Of a stretch of 64,000 nucleotides of DNA, positions 25,589 to 35,444 are shown piece after piece. The position numbers were made by a program, and so were the translations under genes. The notes beneath the pieces were generated by a model, which did no database searches, had not been told where the DNA came from, and worked only from the letters and a program-made list of their open reading frames with translations. Each line of letters begins with the position of its first letter. Position 1 is the first letter of the stretch. This stretch comes from Atopobiaceae bacterium. GTDB taxonomy: Bacteria > Actinomycetota > Coriobacteriia > Coriobacteriales > Atopobiaceae. The stretch is taken from the NCBI GenBank assembly GCA_017513965.1, contig JAFWMI010000070.1, forward strand, positions 1 to 64,000. The letters run 5' to 3'.

Positions 25589-26638
25589 GTGGAGAAACGA
25601 CGGCTCGAATACATAGACGTGGCAAAAGGCGTGGGGATTATCGCCATCATGCTCGGCCATATGGGTTTTGCGGATGCCGGTGGTGCCAACGTGATACGCC
25701 CGCTCGTCAATCAGTTTCATGTACCGATTTTCTATGTGATTGCGGGCATGTTCCTCAGTACGCGAAAACCGTTGGGCGTGTTTATTGGCGAGAAGGCTCG
25801 TCGGCTCCTAGTGCCCTATGTGGTCACCTGTGCGGTTATGGGTGTGTTCGTAGTTGCGTGCCAGGCCATAGGCGGAGCCACTAAGCCACCGACCATCTGG
25901 GAAAGCGCAAACGCTTTTTTGGGCGCCGTGCTATGGGGCGCGGGTATTCCACATGGTACGCTGCCACAGGGAGTGGGCTACGTCGGTGCCATTTGGTTTT
26001 TGGAGGCACTCTTTGTTGCGCTGCTCGAGACAAGGCTGCTCGTGAGCGCTCGGCTTAACGATGGCGTGCGCTTGGGCATCTCCGTTGCTTTGGCGCTGGT
26101 TGCGCTTGGCACACAGCGCCTGCTCCTTTTGCCGTTCAACGTGCAGCCAGGGTTGTTTGGCGGTTTGTATGTGATGATCGGCTACCTGTATCGCACATAC
26201 GTGGGACTCGACTGGCGTCCATGCTGGTGGCTGCTGGCAGCGCTTTGCGTGTGCTGCGGCGTCTCGTATGCCTATGGGTTGGTTGTCTCGTGCGTGACGC
26301 CGAGCGTTGCGCACGGGCTACTCGGCTTTGGGGCGAGTCTCTGCGCGTGCCTGCTCGTGTTGGGCTTTTCGCAGTTGGTGGCGGAGCGGTTGGCTCCACT
26401 GGCGCACGTGCTCTCGTTCTTTGGCCAGCACTCTCTTACAGTGCTCTGCGTGCATTTGTGCTGCTTAAATTTGGGCATGCGGCTGGTTGCGTTAAGTGTG
26501 TCTTTGCAACTCTTCGTTTCGCCAACGGCAAACCTTGTTCGTGCGGTTGATTTGGTGCTGCAGCTGAGTTTGTGTGCCCTGGTGGCAAAGGGACATGCAC
26601 TCATGGTGGCTCGCACGGACTCTGGGCGCAAAAGCTGA
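25589..26638 (+). CDS. acyltransferase 3 family membrane protein
   Basis: A 349-residue polytopic protein starting 'MEKRRLEYIDVAKGVGIIAIMLGH' (His24), the hallmark N-terminus of acyltransferase-3 proteins that acylate glycans. About ten hydrophobic segments follow. The start is GTG at 25589, with GGAG 9 bases upstream; the possible TTG at 25571 lies inside the terminator T tract and is rejected. It is convergent with another acyltransferase-3 gene. Acceptor and donor are unknown. Confidence 0.8.
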   Translation: MEKRRLEYIDVAKGVGIIAIMLGHMGFADAGGANVIRPLVNQFHVPIFYVIAGMFLSTRKPLGVFIGEKARRLLVPYVVTCAVMGVFVVACQAIGGATKPPTIWESANAFLGAVLWGAGIPHGTLPQGVGYVGAIWFLEALFVALLETRLLVSARLNDGVRLGISVALALVALGTQRLLLLPFNVQPGLFGGLYVMIGYLYRTYVGLDWRPCWWLLAALCVCCGVSYAYGLVVSCVTPSVAHGLLGFGASLCACLLVLGFSQLVAERLAPLAHVLSFFGQHSLTVLCVHLCCLNLGMRLVALSVSLQLFVSPTANLVRAVDLVLQLSLCALVAKGHALMVARTDSGRKS

Positions 26639-26665
26639 CAACGCATCAAGTCTGAAAGCGCAGCC

Positions 26666-27685
26666 CTAGTGCTTTTGTCTGCGTGACCAAAGAGCCATGA
26701 GTCCCTCAGAGAGCGCAAGCGAAGCGGCGGTGGCCAAAAGGAGCTTCGTGTTGTAACAGAGGCTGGGCACAGCGAGTTGCACAAGCCGTTCCACGGGATG
26801 GTGCAGGCAAAAGAGGGGCATGGACAGCGTGCCAAGGTGCATGGACACACGATAAAGCGCGTCGTTGTTCAGGTAGTTTTGGTCGTTGGCCAGCAACAGC
26901 AATGTGGCAAGGAAAGCGAGGCAAAGAAAGCCCACGGAATGGTCGAGCATGCCGGTGGGAGAGCAGATGGCCAACCAGCTCAGAACGCCGAACAACACGA
27001 TGCCAAGAGCCTTCGTTGCGTGGAGTGCGATTGTGCGCGGACGAGCATGGCAAAAGAGCCGCGTTAGGTAGAAGATGCCGGTGCCGAGCATAAGGTCGGC
27101 AGCACCACGCATGAGTCTGGAGGGGCAACTCTCCCATACGGCGACTCGACCAATAACTATAACATTATAGATGATAAATAGAGCTGGGATAAGCCAACAG
27201 AGCAGGTGTCGATATGCGCGCGGGAGCTTCGTCATAAGGATAATGACGGGGGGAAGGAATAGGATGATCATGGTGACGAACCAGAGCGGTGAGTCGTAGT
27301 TGGGAAGGTCTATGGGGAGTGTGCTTCCGGCCAAGAAGAGCATGTTGTAGGGGAGTGCGAGCAAGTCGCGAGGGCTAAGCCCATTTTTTATGAGGTTCGC
27401 GAGCAGTCCGAGCAAGATACCTGCCCACGCGAAGGGGACGAGCCGACGGACCTTTTGGTACACATAGCCCATGGCCGTGGATGCGCTGATGGACAGGTCC
27501 CCGTGCGCCGTCTTCTCAAAGTGCTTTGCGGTATAGAAGCCGGTGATCATAAAGAAGAACTCAACGAAGATCCATCCGCTCACAAAGAGCTCTCGTCTTC
27601 CCAAAAGATACGAATGATGGCCCAAAATGATGAGTGCGCCAATGATTCTGCAAAGCTCGACGCTTTGGTTCTTTCTACGCTCCAT
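26666..27685 (-). CDS. acyltransferase 3 family membrane protein
   Basis: A 339-residue polytopic protein. The N-terminus 'SVELCRIIGALIILGHHSYL' (His23-His24) and 'FVEFFFMITGFYTAKH' are typical of the acyltransferase-3 family. The ATG at 27685 overlaps the end of the upstream DUF6541 gene by 11 bases, so the two are probably co-transcribed and coupled; the TTG four codons earlier is possible but less likely. It is a different branch from the proteins at 3903 and 25589, to judge by its N-terminal 'ELCRIIGAL' instead of 'DVAKGVGI'. Confidence 0.8.
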   Translation of the reverse strand: MERRKNQSVELCRIIGALIILGHHSYLLGRRELFVSGWIFVEFFFMITGFYTAKHFEKTAHGDLSISASTAMGYVYQKVRRLVPFAWAGILLGLLANLIKNGLSPRDLLALPYNMLFLAGSTLPIDLPNYDSPLWFVTMIILFLPPVIILMTKLPRAYRHLLCWLIPALFIIYNVIVIGRVAVWESCPSRLMRGAADLMLGTGIFYLTRLFCHARPRTIALHATKALGIVLFGVLSWLAICSPTGMLDHSVGFLCLAFLATLLLLANDQNYLNNDALYRVSMHLGTLSMPLFCLHHPVERLVQLAVPSLCYNTKLLLATAASLALSEGLMALWSRRQKH

Positions 27686-29717
27686 CAAGTTGCTCAATCT
27701 TGTACAGGCGCATTGATCTGCCTTGCGACAGCACTGTGGTAAATCCAGGCGTGTCGTCTCTTATGGCGTCGATCCCCTTCCAATACTCCAGCTGATTCTC
27801 GGCGTATTGCCAAAGCCAAAAGCCAAACTGGTACGGCACTCCCTTGTCGAGCAAAAGGACGTACGAGGCGTTTACTTCGTGCACGGCTTGTTGAACAACG
27901 CGACTACGCGCGTATTCGTTGAGGTGCTTGCGAATGATGGTCGCATTGGACGTTTGCGGCTTAATGTGAATGTCGCGGTAGAACGTATTGAGGTCATTGA
28001 CCCCATAGGCCCACATGCTGCCATCTCCGGGGGAGTTGATAACAAGGGAATTTGGGGGTATGAGTTCCATGGCGCGGTTTACAAAGTCGACTTCCTCGGG
28101 AGAATAGATGCGCTCGCGATAGCGTTCGCGCATGAGCAAGGCCGCCGTATTAAGTGGAGAGCTCATCGTTGTCCGTGTAATTGGATTGGGAATAATCGGC
28201 ACGTAGATGAGGACGAGCAATGCTGCACAGGCACCTATGCGTGCGCCCATGGTACGAGGCGTTGCCATTTTGGACGCATTCGACTGTGTGCTGGGTAGCA
28301 GGGCGTCAAGGCTAAGCGCGACGATGGGCATAAGGTACAAGACCATGTTTATGGCCATACGCCTGCGGTCCGTGTACCAGAGCGCCGCGACCCAGTGCTT
28401 TATGGTCCACCAGTCGGCTCGGGAGGCTACATAGCCCAGGGCAAAGAAGGCCACGGGGCAGAGCAGCCAACGTCGCTCTGGTTGCTTGACCACAACAAGT
28501 ATGCCCAGGATGGCAAGAGCCGAGATGCCCACTTGTGGGTTGGTGAACACGAATTGCATGGCAAGCAGGTCTTGTGCCGCCTCCAGGGGAGGTATCTGCT
28601 CTATTTCCACATATCCAATCACGCTGTGGAGCATGGGCAATTGGTAGCAGAATATCCAAACCCCTACCACAGCGAGCGCGTAAGCGGAAAGGACGGCAAC
28701 GAGGCGCCAGCTGCGGCCGAGGAGGCCGCATATTCTGTGGGCGCCGTAAAAGGCCATGAACACATAGACGGAAAAGATGGTGGTGGGGTGAGCGAGCGCA
28801 AGCGCAACAAAGGATACGATGCCACAGGTGATGAGTTGTGGCACGACGCTTCGTGGACTTTTGTGCTCGGCGAAGAGCAGGATCAATGCCAGCGCCGAGA
28901 ACTGCAGGGAGATGCCAAACTGATTGGGATACAGAGGTCCCGTATAGAGGTAATGCCAAGGCCAGTTGGCAAAGCCTGTTATGGCGACGACGCCAAGCAC
29001 GATCGCTCGACGATGGTGGGGAAGGAGCGTACGCAAAAAAGCGTACATGCCCAGCGAAAACATGACGCTGCACGAGAGCGCAACTACGGCGTTTAAGGCG
29101 AGCATGAGGTCGACGTGGCCCAACAGGCAGGTAAGCACCACTACGCAGTTCCACGCACACGGATAAAAGCCACCTTCCCCTGCTACCGAGCGCTCGTTTT
29201 GCGGTGAGGTGAGGAAGGTGTTGGTGTGCAGAGACGACCACTTGCCAGAGTCCAAGAAGGCACGGGTGAGGTTGAGATGCGTGATGTTGTCGGCACGTGG
29301 TGCGAAGGAGTTGGCCTGGGGGAGTGCAAGGACAAACACGAAGACGCAAACGGTCATGGCGACAAGAACATAGAGCGACGCAATGGTGAGGTCGAAGGGG
29401 ATTCCACGACCTTTCAATGAGATGGGGTCCATGGCACTCAACGCAAGGCGATGTTCACGCAGGCGACCTCGAGACAATGCAAGGAGGTAGCATCCAAGTC
29501 CTACCAGGAGCGCGGGACCGGCAACCGAGAGAACGCCGCATGGTATGCCGAGCTCGTAATAGAGAATGGGCAGGCTGCCATAGATGCAAACGCTGAACAG
29601 CGGTGCGCAGCAGCATGCGAGCGTTTTAGAGAACCGTAAGCCCCTGAAAAACAGATAGCCGGGTCCATAAAGAAGCAGGGTAGCCAACGCTGTGGCGAAT
29701 AAGAACTCAAACCACAT
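27675..29717 (-). CDS. DUF6541-type multi-spanning membrane protein
   Basis: A 680-residue protein with about 12 hydrophobic helices in the first ~450 residues and a soluble C-terminal part that includes 'PEEVDFVNRAMELIPPNSLVIN' and 'DGSMWAYGVNDLNTFYRD'. The plan matches the DUF6541 actinobacterial membrane proteins, which resemble GT-C-fold glycosyltransferases. The ATG at 29717 has AAAGGAG 5 bases upstream and begins directly at the first helix; a longer frame upstream lacks these features. It may add or flip sugars of a surface glycan, but catalytic residues are not identified. It shares an operon with the acyltransferase that follows. Confidence 0.7.
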   Translation of the reverse strand: MWFEFLFATALATLLLYGPGYLFFRGLRFSKTLACCCAPLFSVCIYGSLPILYYELGIPCGVLSVAGPALLVGLGCYLLALSRGRLREHRLALSAMDPISLKGRGIPFDLTIASLYVLVAMTVCVFVFVLALPQANSFAPRADNITHLNLTRAFLDSGKWSSLHTNTFLTSPQNERSVAGEGGFYPCAWNCVVVLTCLLGHVDLMLALNAVVALSCSVMFSLGMYAFLRTLLPHHRRAIVLGVVAITGFANWPWHYLYTGPLYPNQFGISLQFSALALILLFAEHKSPRSVVPQLITCGIVSFVALALAHPTTIFSVYVFMAFYGAHRICGLLGRSWRLVAVLSAYALAVVGVWIFCYQLPMLHSVIGYVEIEQIPPLEAAQDLLAMQFVFTNPQVGISALAILGILVVVKQPERRWLLCPVAFFALGYVASRADWWTIKHWVAALWYTDRRRMAINMVLYLMPIVALSLDALLPSTQSNASKMATPRTMGARIGACAALLVLIYVPIIPNPITRTTMSSPLNTAALLMRERYRERIYSPEEVDFVNRAMELIPPNSLVINSPGDGSMWAYGVNDLNTFYRDIHIKPQTSNATIIRKHLNEYARSRVVQQAVHEVNASYVLLLDKGVPYQFGFWLWQYAENQLEYWKGIDAIRDDTPGFTTVLSQGRSMRLYKIEQLDGA

Positions 29718-29923
29718 GCTGCTCCTTTGCTTGGCCATTGATTCCGAGTGCGTCTCAAGTGTACCAGATGGTTCGTCGTTGCCTGTCAGTGGGCGCATTC
29801 CTCCCAAAAAGCCTCCCCTCACGAGGGACAAATCTGCGAGGAGACGGATATGGCTTACGTGCTGTGTTTGATACGCGTGTGGTTGGTATACTCTATCCCT
29901 ACGATGAACAAGGGAGGCAGGCT

Positions 29924-31849
29924 GTGCGCAAAGCAAATCGTCATACTCGGCTTATGTTGGTTGCGCTTGTGTGCTCGGTCGTTGCTGCGGTTGTGTCTTG
30001 GTTTCTTGCGCCGCCCATGTTCTGCCTCAACGACGACTCAAAGATGCAGCTCATTCTGTCTGGTGGTGGCACAGGCAGCCCTTCCGGTCATGCGGTGTTC
30101 ATTAACATCGTACTTGGCGAGCTTATTGCGGGGCTCTTTAGGGTGGTTCCCTCCATACCGTGGTGGTTCGTGTGGCAAGAGGCCTGTGTGTTGGCTTCGG
30201 TTTATTTGTGGTGCCTATCCTGGGGTTATGCGTTCTGCGGAAATAACGAGCCGCTTTCGGTACGTCGAGTCGCCCTTGTTGGATTAATGGCCACACTCTC
30301 GAGCGTGGGCGCGTTCCTATATGCCTTCTCGCTCACCTCGTTTACGCTTACGGCTGGAACGCTTGCGGCGAGTGCCGTTTTGCTGCAGTGCATGCGTGGA
30401 CGCGCAGAAGAACTACGGAGGCGCAGACGCTACGGTGTCTATCTTGTTTTGATGATCGTCGCAGCCTACTGCACCCGTCCTTCGGCGGCCAAGGCGGCGT
30501 TGCCGTTTGCGGTGCTACTGTTTGTGCCTGGCGTGGTTGCCGCATTGCGCAACGACGACCGCAAGGCACATCTTTTGGTTTTGGCGCATTCGGCTGCCCC
30601 CTTTGCGCTGGGCGTGTTGTTGGCGCTTGCGTGCAACGTTGCCAATAACGTGGCGTACGGCACTCCCGAATGGCAGCAGTTCCTCGCTACGAACGCGGCG
30701 CGCCACAAGTACATGGATGCCCCGCACGACTCTTTTGAGGAGAATCCCGAGCTGTATAGAAGTCAGGGATGGTCCCAAGAGCTGGAGACGTTGGTAAATG
30801 ACGAATGGCTCTTCATGGACGAGCGGGTTACGCCCGATTCGTTTGTTGCATTGAGCCGTGAGGGCGCGAAACGGGAGCAACTCGGCGTGCGCCACATCGT
30901 GGACAGCTGGCGCTATGGCGAGGGCATGTTCGACAGCCGAACCGTCACCGGCCTGCTCGTGTTGTTCCTGCTATGCGCCGTGTTGGTTCTGGCGCTTTGC
31001 TCAGACGCGCAAACGTGGCTCATGATTCTGGCGGGGCTTGTGGCATGCGGTGCCGAGATCTACTTCCTGGAGATGCAGGGGCGCCTTGTTACACGGGTGG
31101 CGCTGGTGGCGTTATGGCCAGCCGTGGCATTTGTGCTGGGCATGCTCATCACCTGCGGCCGTGATGCCGCAGAGGAACGTTCCGCCAAGGAGGCGGATGC
31201 GCGCCCACATGCCGCGTTGAATGCGGTGCGTGTTGTTGCGGCCGTGCTCCTTGTGCTGCTTGCAGCGCGGTTTGCGCTCGCGGCATGGCGTACGGACGCA
31301 CTGTGGAAACTGGCATACTCCCTGCTGTGGCTTGAGTTTGCCGCTCTGCTCGTGTTGTGGGGAAGGAGCAACCGCGCGTGGCTTCGAGGCGTGGTGGTGG
31401 GCGCACTGTTGCCTGTGCTTGTCGCATGCTGCCCGCTCACCTCACGTGATGTTCGTGGCACCTTGGTTACCCTCCACGAATACGAGCGAGCGGCAGACCT
31501 GGGCATCTCGTATGTTGAAGGGCATCCAAACGACCAGTACTTTACGGCGGTGAGCCTGTTCTCGTCATACGATCCCTGGCGCACGACGTTGCCGGGGAAC
31601 ATGATGTACGTGGGAGGCTGGGAGTACTATGTGCCAACAAACTTGGCGCGCATGGATAAGCTGCGTGGCGACGACGCGCACAACTACGACGTGATGCTAC
31701 GCGACGGCGTTAAGGTGTTGCTGCTTACCGACGAACAGGCTGACTTGCTCTGCTCCTGTATTGAGCAGGTTACGGGCAAAGACGTCAACTGGATGCGTGC
31801 CGGCAACCCTGGATACGGCGTGTTGGTACAATACCGGGAGGTTGCATAG
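29924..31849 (+). CDS. large membrane protein, GT-C glycosyltransferase-like
   Basis: A 641-residue polytopic protein. After the first helix comes 'NDDSKMQLILSGGGTGSPSGH', whose paired acidic residues near the first extracytoplasmic loop recall GT-C polyprenyl-phosphate-sugar transferases. About 12 further hydrophobic segments follow and a soluble C-terminus. The start is GTG 29924, with AGGGAGG 7 bases upstream; the in-frame region before it has no ribosome-binding site and no membrane pattern. It is followed 46 bases later by a GT2 gene of the kind that makes polyprenyl-phosphate sugars, so the pair could form a donor-and-transferase unit. No specific family name is claimed. Confidence 0.6.
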   Translation: MRKANRHTRLMLVALVCSVVAAVVSWFLAPPMFCLNDDSKMQLILSGGGTGSPSGHAVFINIVLGELIAGLFRVVPSIPWWFVWQEACVLASVYLWCLSWGYAFCGNNEPLSVRRVALVGLMATLSSVGAFLYAFSLTSFTLTAGTLAASAVLLQCMRGRAEELRRRRRYGVYLVLMIVAAYCTRPSAAKAALPFAVLLFVPGVVAALRNDDRKAHLLVLAHSAAPFALGVLLALACNVANNVAYGTPEWQQFLATNAARHKYMDAPHDSFEENPELYRSQGWSQELETLVNDEWLFMDERVTPDSFVALSREGAKREQLGVRHIVDSWRYGEGMFDSRTVTGLLVLFLLCAVLVLALCSDAQTWLMILAGLVACGAEIYFLEMQGRLVTRVALVALWPAVAFVLGMLITCGRDAAEERSAKEADARPHAALNAVRVVAAVLLVLLAARFALAAWRTDALWKLAYSLLWLEFAALLVLWGRSNRAWLRGVVVGALLPVLVACCPLTSRDVRGTLVTLHEYERAADLGISYVEGHPNDQYFTAVSLFSSYDPWRTTLPGNMMYVGGWEYYVPTNLARMDKLRGDDAHNYDVMLRDGVKVLLLTDEQADLLCSCIEQVTGKDVNWMRAGNPGYGVLVQYREVA

Positions 31850-31895
31850 GGTACCGTGTCCGTTTATGGCGCATGGGTGTTTGAGGAACGTGCAG

Positions 31896-32864
31896 ATGTG
31901 TGAACAAGCAACGCAGCTCATAAGCTTCGTGATTCCCTGCTACTGCAGCGAGGGCTCAGTTGGTTTGGTGATCGACGAGATACGCGAGGTGGTGTCGCAG
32001 CGCGATGGCTACGACTACGAAGTGGTGGCAGTCAATGACTGTTCTCCCGATGGGACGCTTGAGGCATTGCGTGCGGTAACCAAGAAGGATACGCGCGTAA
32101 CCGCTATCGACCTCGCGCGCAATGGTGGTCGCCACAGTGCGCTCATGTGTGGGTGCCACTATGTTAGCGGGGACTACGTGGTGTTCGTGGACGACGACCA
32201 GCAGTGTCCGTTGGACAGGTTGTGGGACCTGTTGGAACCGCTCATGGACGGCTCGGCAGACGTTGCCATCGCACGCTATCCGCAAAAGAAGCAGTCATGG
32301 TTCAAGAACCTTGGGTCGCGGGTTAATGACGTGGGTGCCACATGGTTATTGGGCAAGAGCAGCGACCTCAAGTTCTCCAACTTCTCGGCCATGCGTCGCT
32401 TCGTGCGCGACGAGGTGATCAAATACACGAATCCGTACCCGTATCTATCCGGGCTCATGTTCCGCTCAACGAGTCGAGTGGTCAACGTGGACATGGAGGA
32501 GCGCGAACGGACCATTGGGGAGGGTCACTACACGTTTAGGAAGTCGCTCTCGCTCTTGGTGAACAGCTTTACGTCCTTCTCGGTAAAGCCCTTGCGCCTT
32601 GCCACGTTCTTGGGCATTCTGTTTGCCGTGTTGGGTTTCCTGTTTGGCCTCTTCGTGGTGGTGCGCAAGCTCCTACACCCACAGATTGCCATGGGCTGGA
32701 GCTCTACTATGGCCGCAATCATGCTCATTGGCGGCATGATCATGCTCATGTTGGGCATCATTGGCGAGTACTTGGGGCGCATCTACATCTCGCTCAACAA
32801 CTCTCCGCAGTTTGTGGTGCGAGAGGTGTTTGGTCCTGCGAGAGACAGCGAATCCGAGCGTTAG
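31896..32864 (+). CDS. GT2 polyprenyl-phosphate glycosyltransferase (DPM1/GtrB-like)
   Basis: A 322-residue family-2 glycosyltransferase with an N-terminal GT-A domain: 'SFVIPCYCSEGSVGLV', 'VAVNDCSPDGTLEAL', and the DxD-type 'VVFVDDDQQCP' (Asp99-Asp101). Two C-terminal transmembrane helices span about 230-290, as in GtrB, ArnC and DPM1-like enzymes. These load a sugar from a nucleotide onto undecaprenyl phosphate at the inner face. The ATG at 31896 is 46 bases after the preceding membrane-protein gene. Its stop overlaps the convergent ATP-grasp stop by 4 bases. The sugar cannot be read from the sequence. Confidence 0.85.
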   Translation: MCEQATQLISFVIPCYCSEGSVGLVIDEIREVVSQRDGYDYEVVAVNDCSPDGTLEALRAVTKKDTRVTAIDLARNGGRHSALMCGCHYVSGDYVVFVDDDQQCPLDRLWDLLEPLMDGSADVAIARYPQKKQSWFKNLGSRVNDVGATWLLGKSSDLKFSNFSAMRRFVRDEVIKYTNPYPYLSGLMFRSTSRVVNVDMEERERTIGEGHYTFRKSLSLLVNSFTSFSVKPLRLATFLGILFAVLGFLFGLFVVVRKLLHPQIAMGWSSTMAAIMLIGGMIMLMLGIIGEYLGRIYISLNNSPQFVVREVFGPARDSESER

Positions 32865-34081
32865 ACGCGCTTGGGTTCGAGCCAGTCGAGAAGCGCGCCG
32901 TCTTCCATGGTGATGCGAATGTCGTCCTGCGCGGCATGGAGGGCCTGCTCCGCGGAGTCCAGCGTGTCGCCCACGGTGAGAATCTGGCCAATGCGGTCTG
33001 GACCCACATGGAACCGACGAATCTCGTCACCGGCTGCCACGTCGAGCGAAGCAATCTGCAGCGTGTCGTTTGTGGTGGGCATATGATCCACCGAGGAGAT
33101 AACGCCCTTGCGATTGGGGCAAAGCACCATGGCGGCCGAGCAGGTGCTCGTCTCGCTCGGCACCACGACCTCGTTGCCTAGGGCGCAGTTGACAATGGCC
33201 TCGTAGTAGTCGAATCCGTAGCGGGCACCAACCAGTTCGGGAAGCAGGGTGGCTCCGGCACGTGCGCCAATCTCGATGATGTAGACCTCACCGTCGCAGA
33301 GCATGGCGTCGACGTTGACCGCCCCCTCGTTGATGCCGACGGCGTGCGCGGCCTTGGTGGCCTCGGACACACCGTCCGCTATGAGCTGGTCGTCGCCATA
33401 GGGAACGTAGTGACCCATGGGAACCGAGGTAGCGCCAGGAGAGACGTAGTCTCCGTGGGTCATGGCGAGCTTGAGCTCACCATGCTGCATGAAGAGCTGC
33501 AGGCCAAACTCGATGCCGACCAAATACTTCTCTATGATGAAGTGGTCGTTTGAGGTAACGCCACGTACCTCATCAATGGCTGCCGCAATCTCGTCTGGAG
33601 AAGTGACGCACACGCAACCGCGGCTTCCCGAGGAGTCGACCGCCTTAAAGATCACGGGATACCCAATGCCCTCCGCAACCGAACGAAGCACGTCGTCCGA
33701 GGCGCCGATCGCAACGATTTCGAAGACGGCGGTGCGTACGCCGGCATCCATAAACGCGCGCTTCATGTCGATCTTGGTGGTGGACAAGACACCGGTTTGG
33801 GCGTCGATGCCCGGCAGGCCAAGCTTCTCGCACAAATAGCCAACGGAGGGGATGGCAACATCGGTACCGGCCGTGAGCACGGCCTTTACCTCATGCTCGT
33901 GGGCCACCTCGAGCAAGCGGTCCTTGTCGCGTGTGTCCACATAGGCAATGCTGTCGGCAAGCGCGAACCCTGGGTAGTTGCCAGGGATGCTGGCAACGAT
34001 CGCACGATGACCCATGCGGTGGATGCATTCGATGAGGGGAACCTGATAGACGCCTGCGCCAAGTACCAGTATGTTTGCCAT
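32861..34081 (-). CDS. ATP-grasp carboxylate-amine ligase-like protein
   Basis: A 406-residue ATP-grasp protein. The N-terminal Rossmann-like 'MANILVLGAGVYQVPLIE' is followed by a central fold with 'PVIFKAVDSSGSRGC' (ATP-binding loop), 'FIIEKYLVGIEFGLQ' and the metal-binding 'VYIIEIGARAGATLLPEL'. The family joins a carboxylate to an amine or other nucleophile using ATP. It is the last gene of a minus-strand set after a PaaK-like ligase and a WecE aminotransferase. A role in acylating the 4-amino sugar made by that enzyme is inference. AAGGAGAGAGAC precedes the ATG. Confidence 0.75.
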   Translation of the reverse strand: MANILVLGAGVYQVPLIECIHRMGHRAIVASIPGNYPGFALADSIAYVDTRDKDRLLEVAHEHEVKAVLTAGTDVAIPSVGYLCEKLGLPGIDAQTGVLSTTKIDMKRAFMDAGVRTAVFEIVAIGASDDVLRSVAEGIGYPVIFKAVDSSGSRGCVCVTSPDEIAAAIDEVRGVTSNDHFIIEKYLVGIEFGLQLFMQHGELKLAMTHGDYVSPGATSVPMGHYVPYGDDQLIADGVSEATKAAHAVGINEGAVNVDAMLCDGEVYIIEIGARAGATLLPELVGARYGFDYYEAIVNCALGNEVVVPSETSTCSAAMVLCPNRKGVISSVDHMPTTNDTLQIASLDVAAGDEIRRFHVGPDRIGQILTVGDTLDSAEQALHAAQDDIRITMEDGALLDWLEPKRV

Positions 34082-34113
34082 GTCTCTCTCCTTAGTCGCC
34101 GCTGGGCGAAGGC

Positions 34114-35427
34114 TTAGAAATTACGAATAAAGCAGCGCATCTTACCGTTCTCGTCTGGCGGGATCTCGTCCATCCAGGCAAACGTAAGTGCGAACTCCGG
34201 CTTGCCATAGAGCTCCTCGACCTTCTTCGAGAAGAACGACTCGATTTGGTCTTTGGTGGAGGTGCCGGGACGTGGGTCTTTTACCAACATGATGGTCATG
34301 GCGCTCGTTGAGTCCTGCACGTACCTAAACTGGGAGATGCCGTCAATGCCGTTGGGAATCTTCATGAGCTCGGTGGCCGAGGTCTCGGTTCCGTCTTCGT
34401 GAAGGACGAGGTCGTTGGAACGGCCCAGAATGGACGTAATGTAGCGCAGGCCGTCACGCATCTCCGAGGTGGCACGGTCGCCCACTTCATAGTTGATGAT
34501 GGGATAGTCGAACTTGTAGAGCGTGGTGCCGATGATGCGGCCCTCGTCGGACAGATTGCCCTCGTCATCGACTATGTTGAGCACGTGGGTGTCGCTGTAT
34601 ACGTAGAAGGCGTCCATGCCGGGAAGGCGCACGGCGCAGCTGGCCGTCTCGTTGGTGCCATAGGCATCCATGAGGCCTGGGCCAAAGGTCTCTACAAGGA
34701 GCTTCTTGGTAATGTCGTCCACCATCTCGCTCACGGGTGTGTAGATGCGTGGCTTGTGGATGGTGAGGTTGTTTCGCCGTGCATACGTGGCGAGGCGAAC
34801 CAGCACATTCTTGCGGAAGCATATGAGTTGTGGCTTGTAGTCGTTGATGAGTGCTATGAGGTCGCGCATGCCTTCGCCCACGTACAGATGCTCGGGTACG
34901 ATTTTGCGCCTGAGGATGCCGAGCTTCTGGACAAACGAGTCACCCTTTTCGGGATCTACCTCTGAGTGGGTGGTGAGGAACGTGAGCATCTTCTCGGTTA
35001 CCGGCTTATACCCGGCAAACATGAGCACGCGGATCCAGTTGGCGTTTACGCAAGCGGCCTCGCGACGCGACACGACGAAGACGAGTGGAATGCCGGTGGA
35101 TCCGCTCGTCTTGAACACTTCCCAGGAGTCCTCGCGCTCGGGATGCGAGGCCATCTCGTCCTGCATCCATTCGCGCAGGTCGGCACGCGTGGTTATGGGG
35201 AACTTGGCCAAGTCCTCTGCACAATGGAAGTCGCTGGGCGTAAGGCCGCGGTCGTCGAACCGGGCGCGATAGAACGGAATCTTGTAGGCGCGCTTCATGA
35301 CCTTGTGCACGCGCTTGTTTTGCTTGCGCACCGCTCGCTTGGCGTTGGTGGGGATCTTTTTGTCAAGTTTGAGGAGGTAGTACAACGTCATTACGTTCTT
35401 GAACTCGTTTTTGAGGAAGGATGCCAT
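34114..35427 (-). CDS. PaaK/CapK-like adenylate-forming ligase
   Basis: A 437-residue protein of the phenylacetate-CoA-ligase-like ANL branch (CapK). It has the P-loop-type 'FKTSGSTGIPLVFVV', 'DAYGTNETASCAVR' and 'LYKFDYPIINYEVGDRAT'. CapK-type proteins sit in capsule and polysaccharide clusters, where they are thought to activate acyl groups. It is 17 bases downstream of the WecE gene, with an ATP-grasp gene 32 bases after it. The ATG is preceded by GGAGAG. Acid specificity is not visible, and whether a CoA, a carrier, or a sugar accepts the group is open. Confidence 0.75.
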   Translation of the reverse strand: MASFLKNEFKNVMTLYYLLKLDKKIPTNAKRAVRKQNKRVHKVMKRAYKIPFYRARFDDRGLTPSDFHCAEDLAKFPITTRADLREWMQDEMASHPEREDSWEVFKTSGSTGIPLVFVVSRREAACVNANWIRVLMFAGYKPVTEKMLTFLTTHSEVDPEKGDSFVQKLGILRRKIVPEHLYVGEGMRDLIALINDYKPQLICFRKNVLVRLATYARRNNLTIHKPRIYTPVSEMVDDITKKLLVETFGPGLMDAYGTNETASCAVRLPGMDAFYVYSDTHVLNIVDDEGNLSDEGRIIGTTLYKFDYPIINYEVGDRATSEMRDGLRYITSILGRSNDLVLHEDGTETSATELMKIPNGIDGISQFRYVQDSTSAMTIMLVKDPRPGTSTKDQIESFFSKKVEELYGKPEFALTFAWMDEIPPDENGKMRCFIRNF

Positions 35428-35444
35428 GGGACTCTCCGTGCTCG

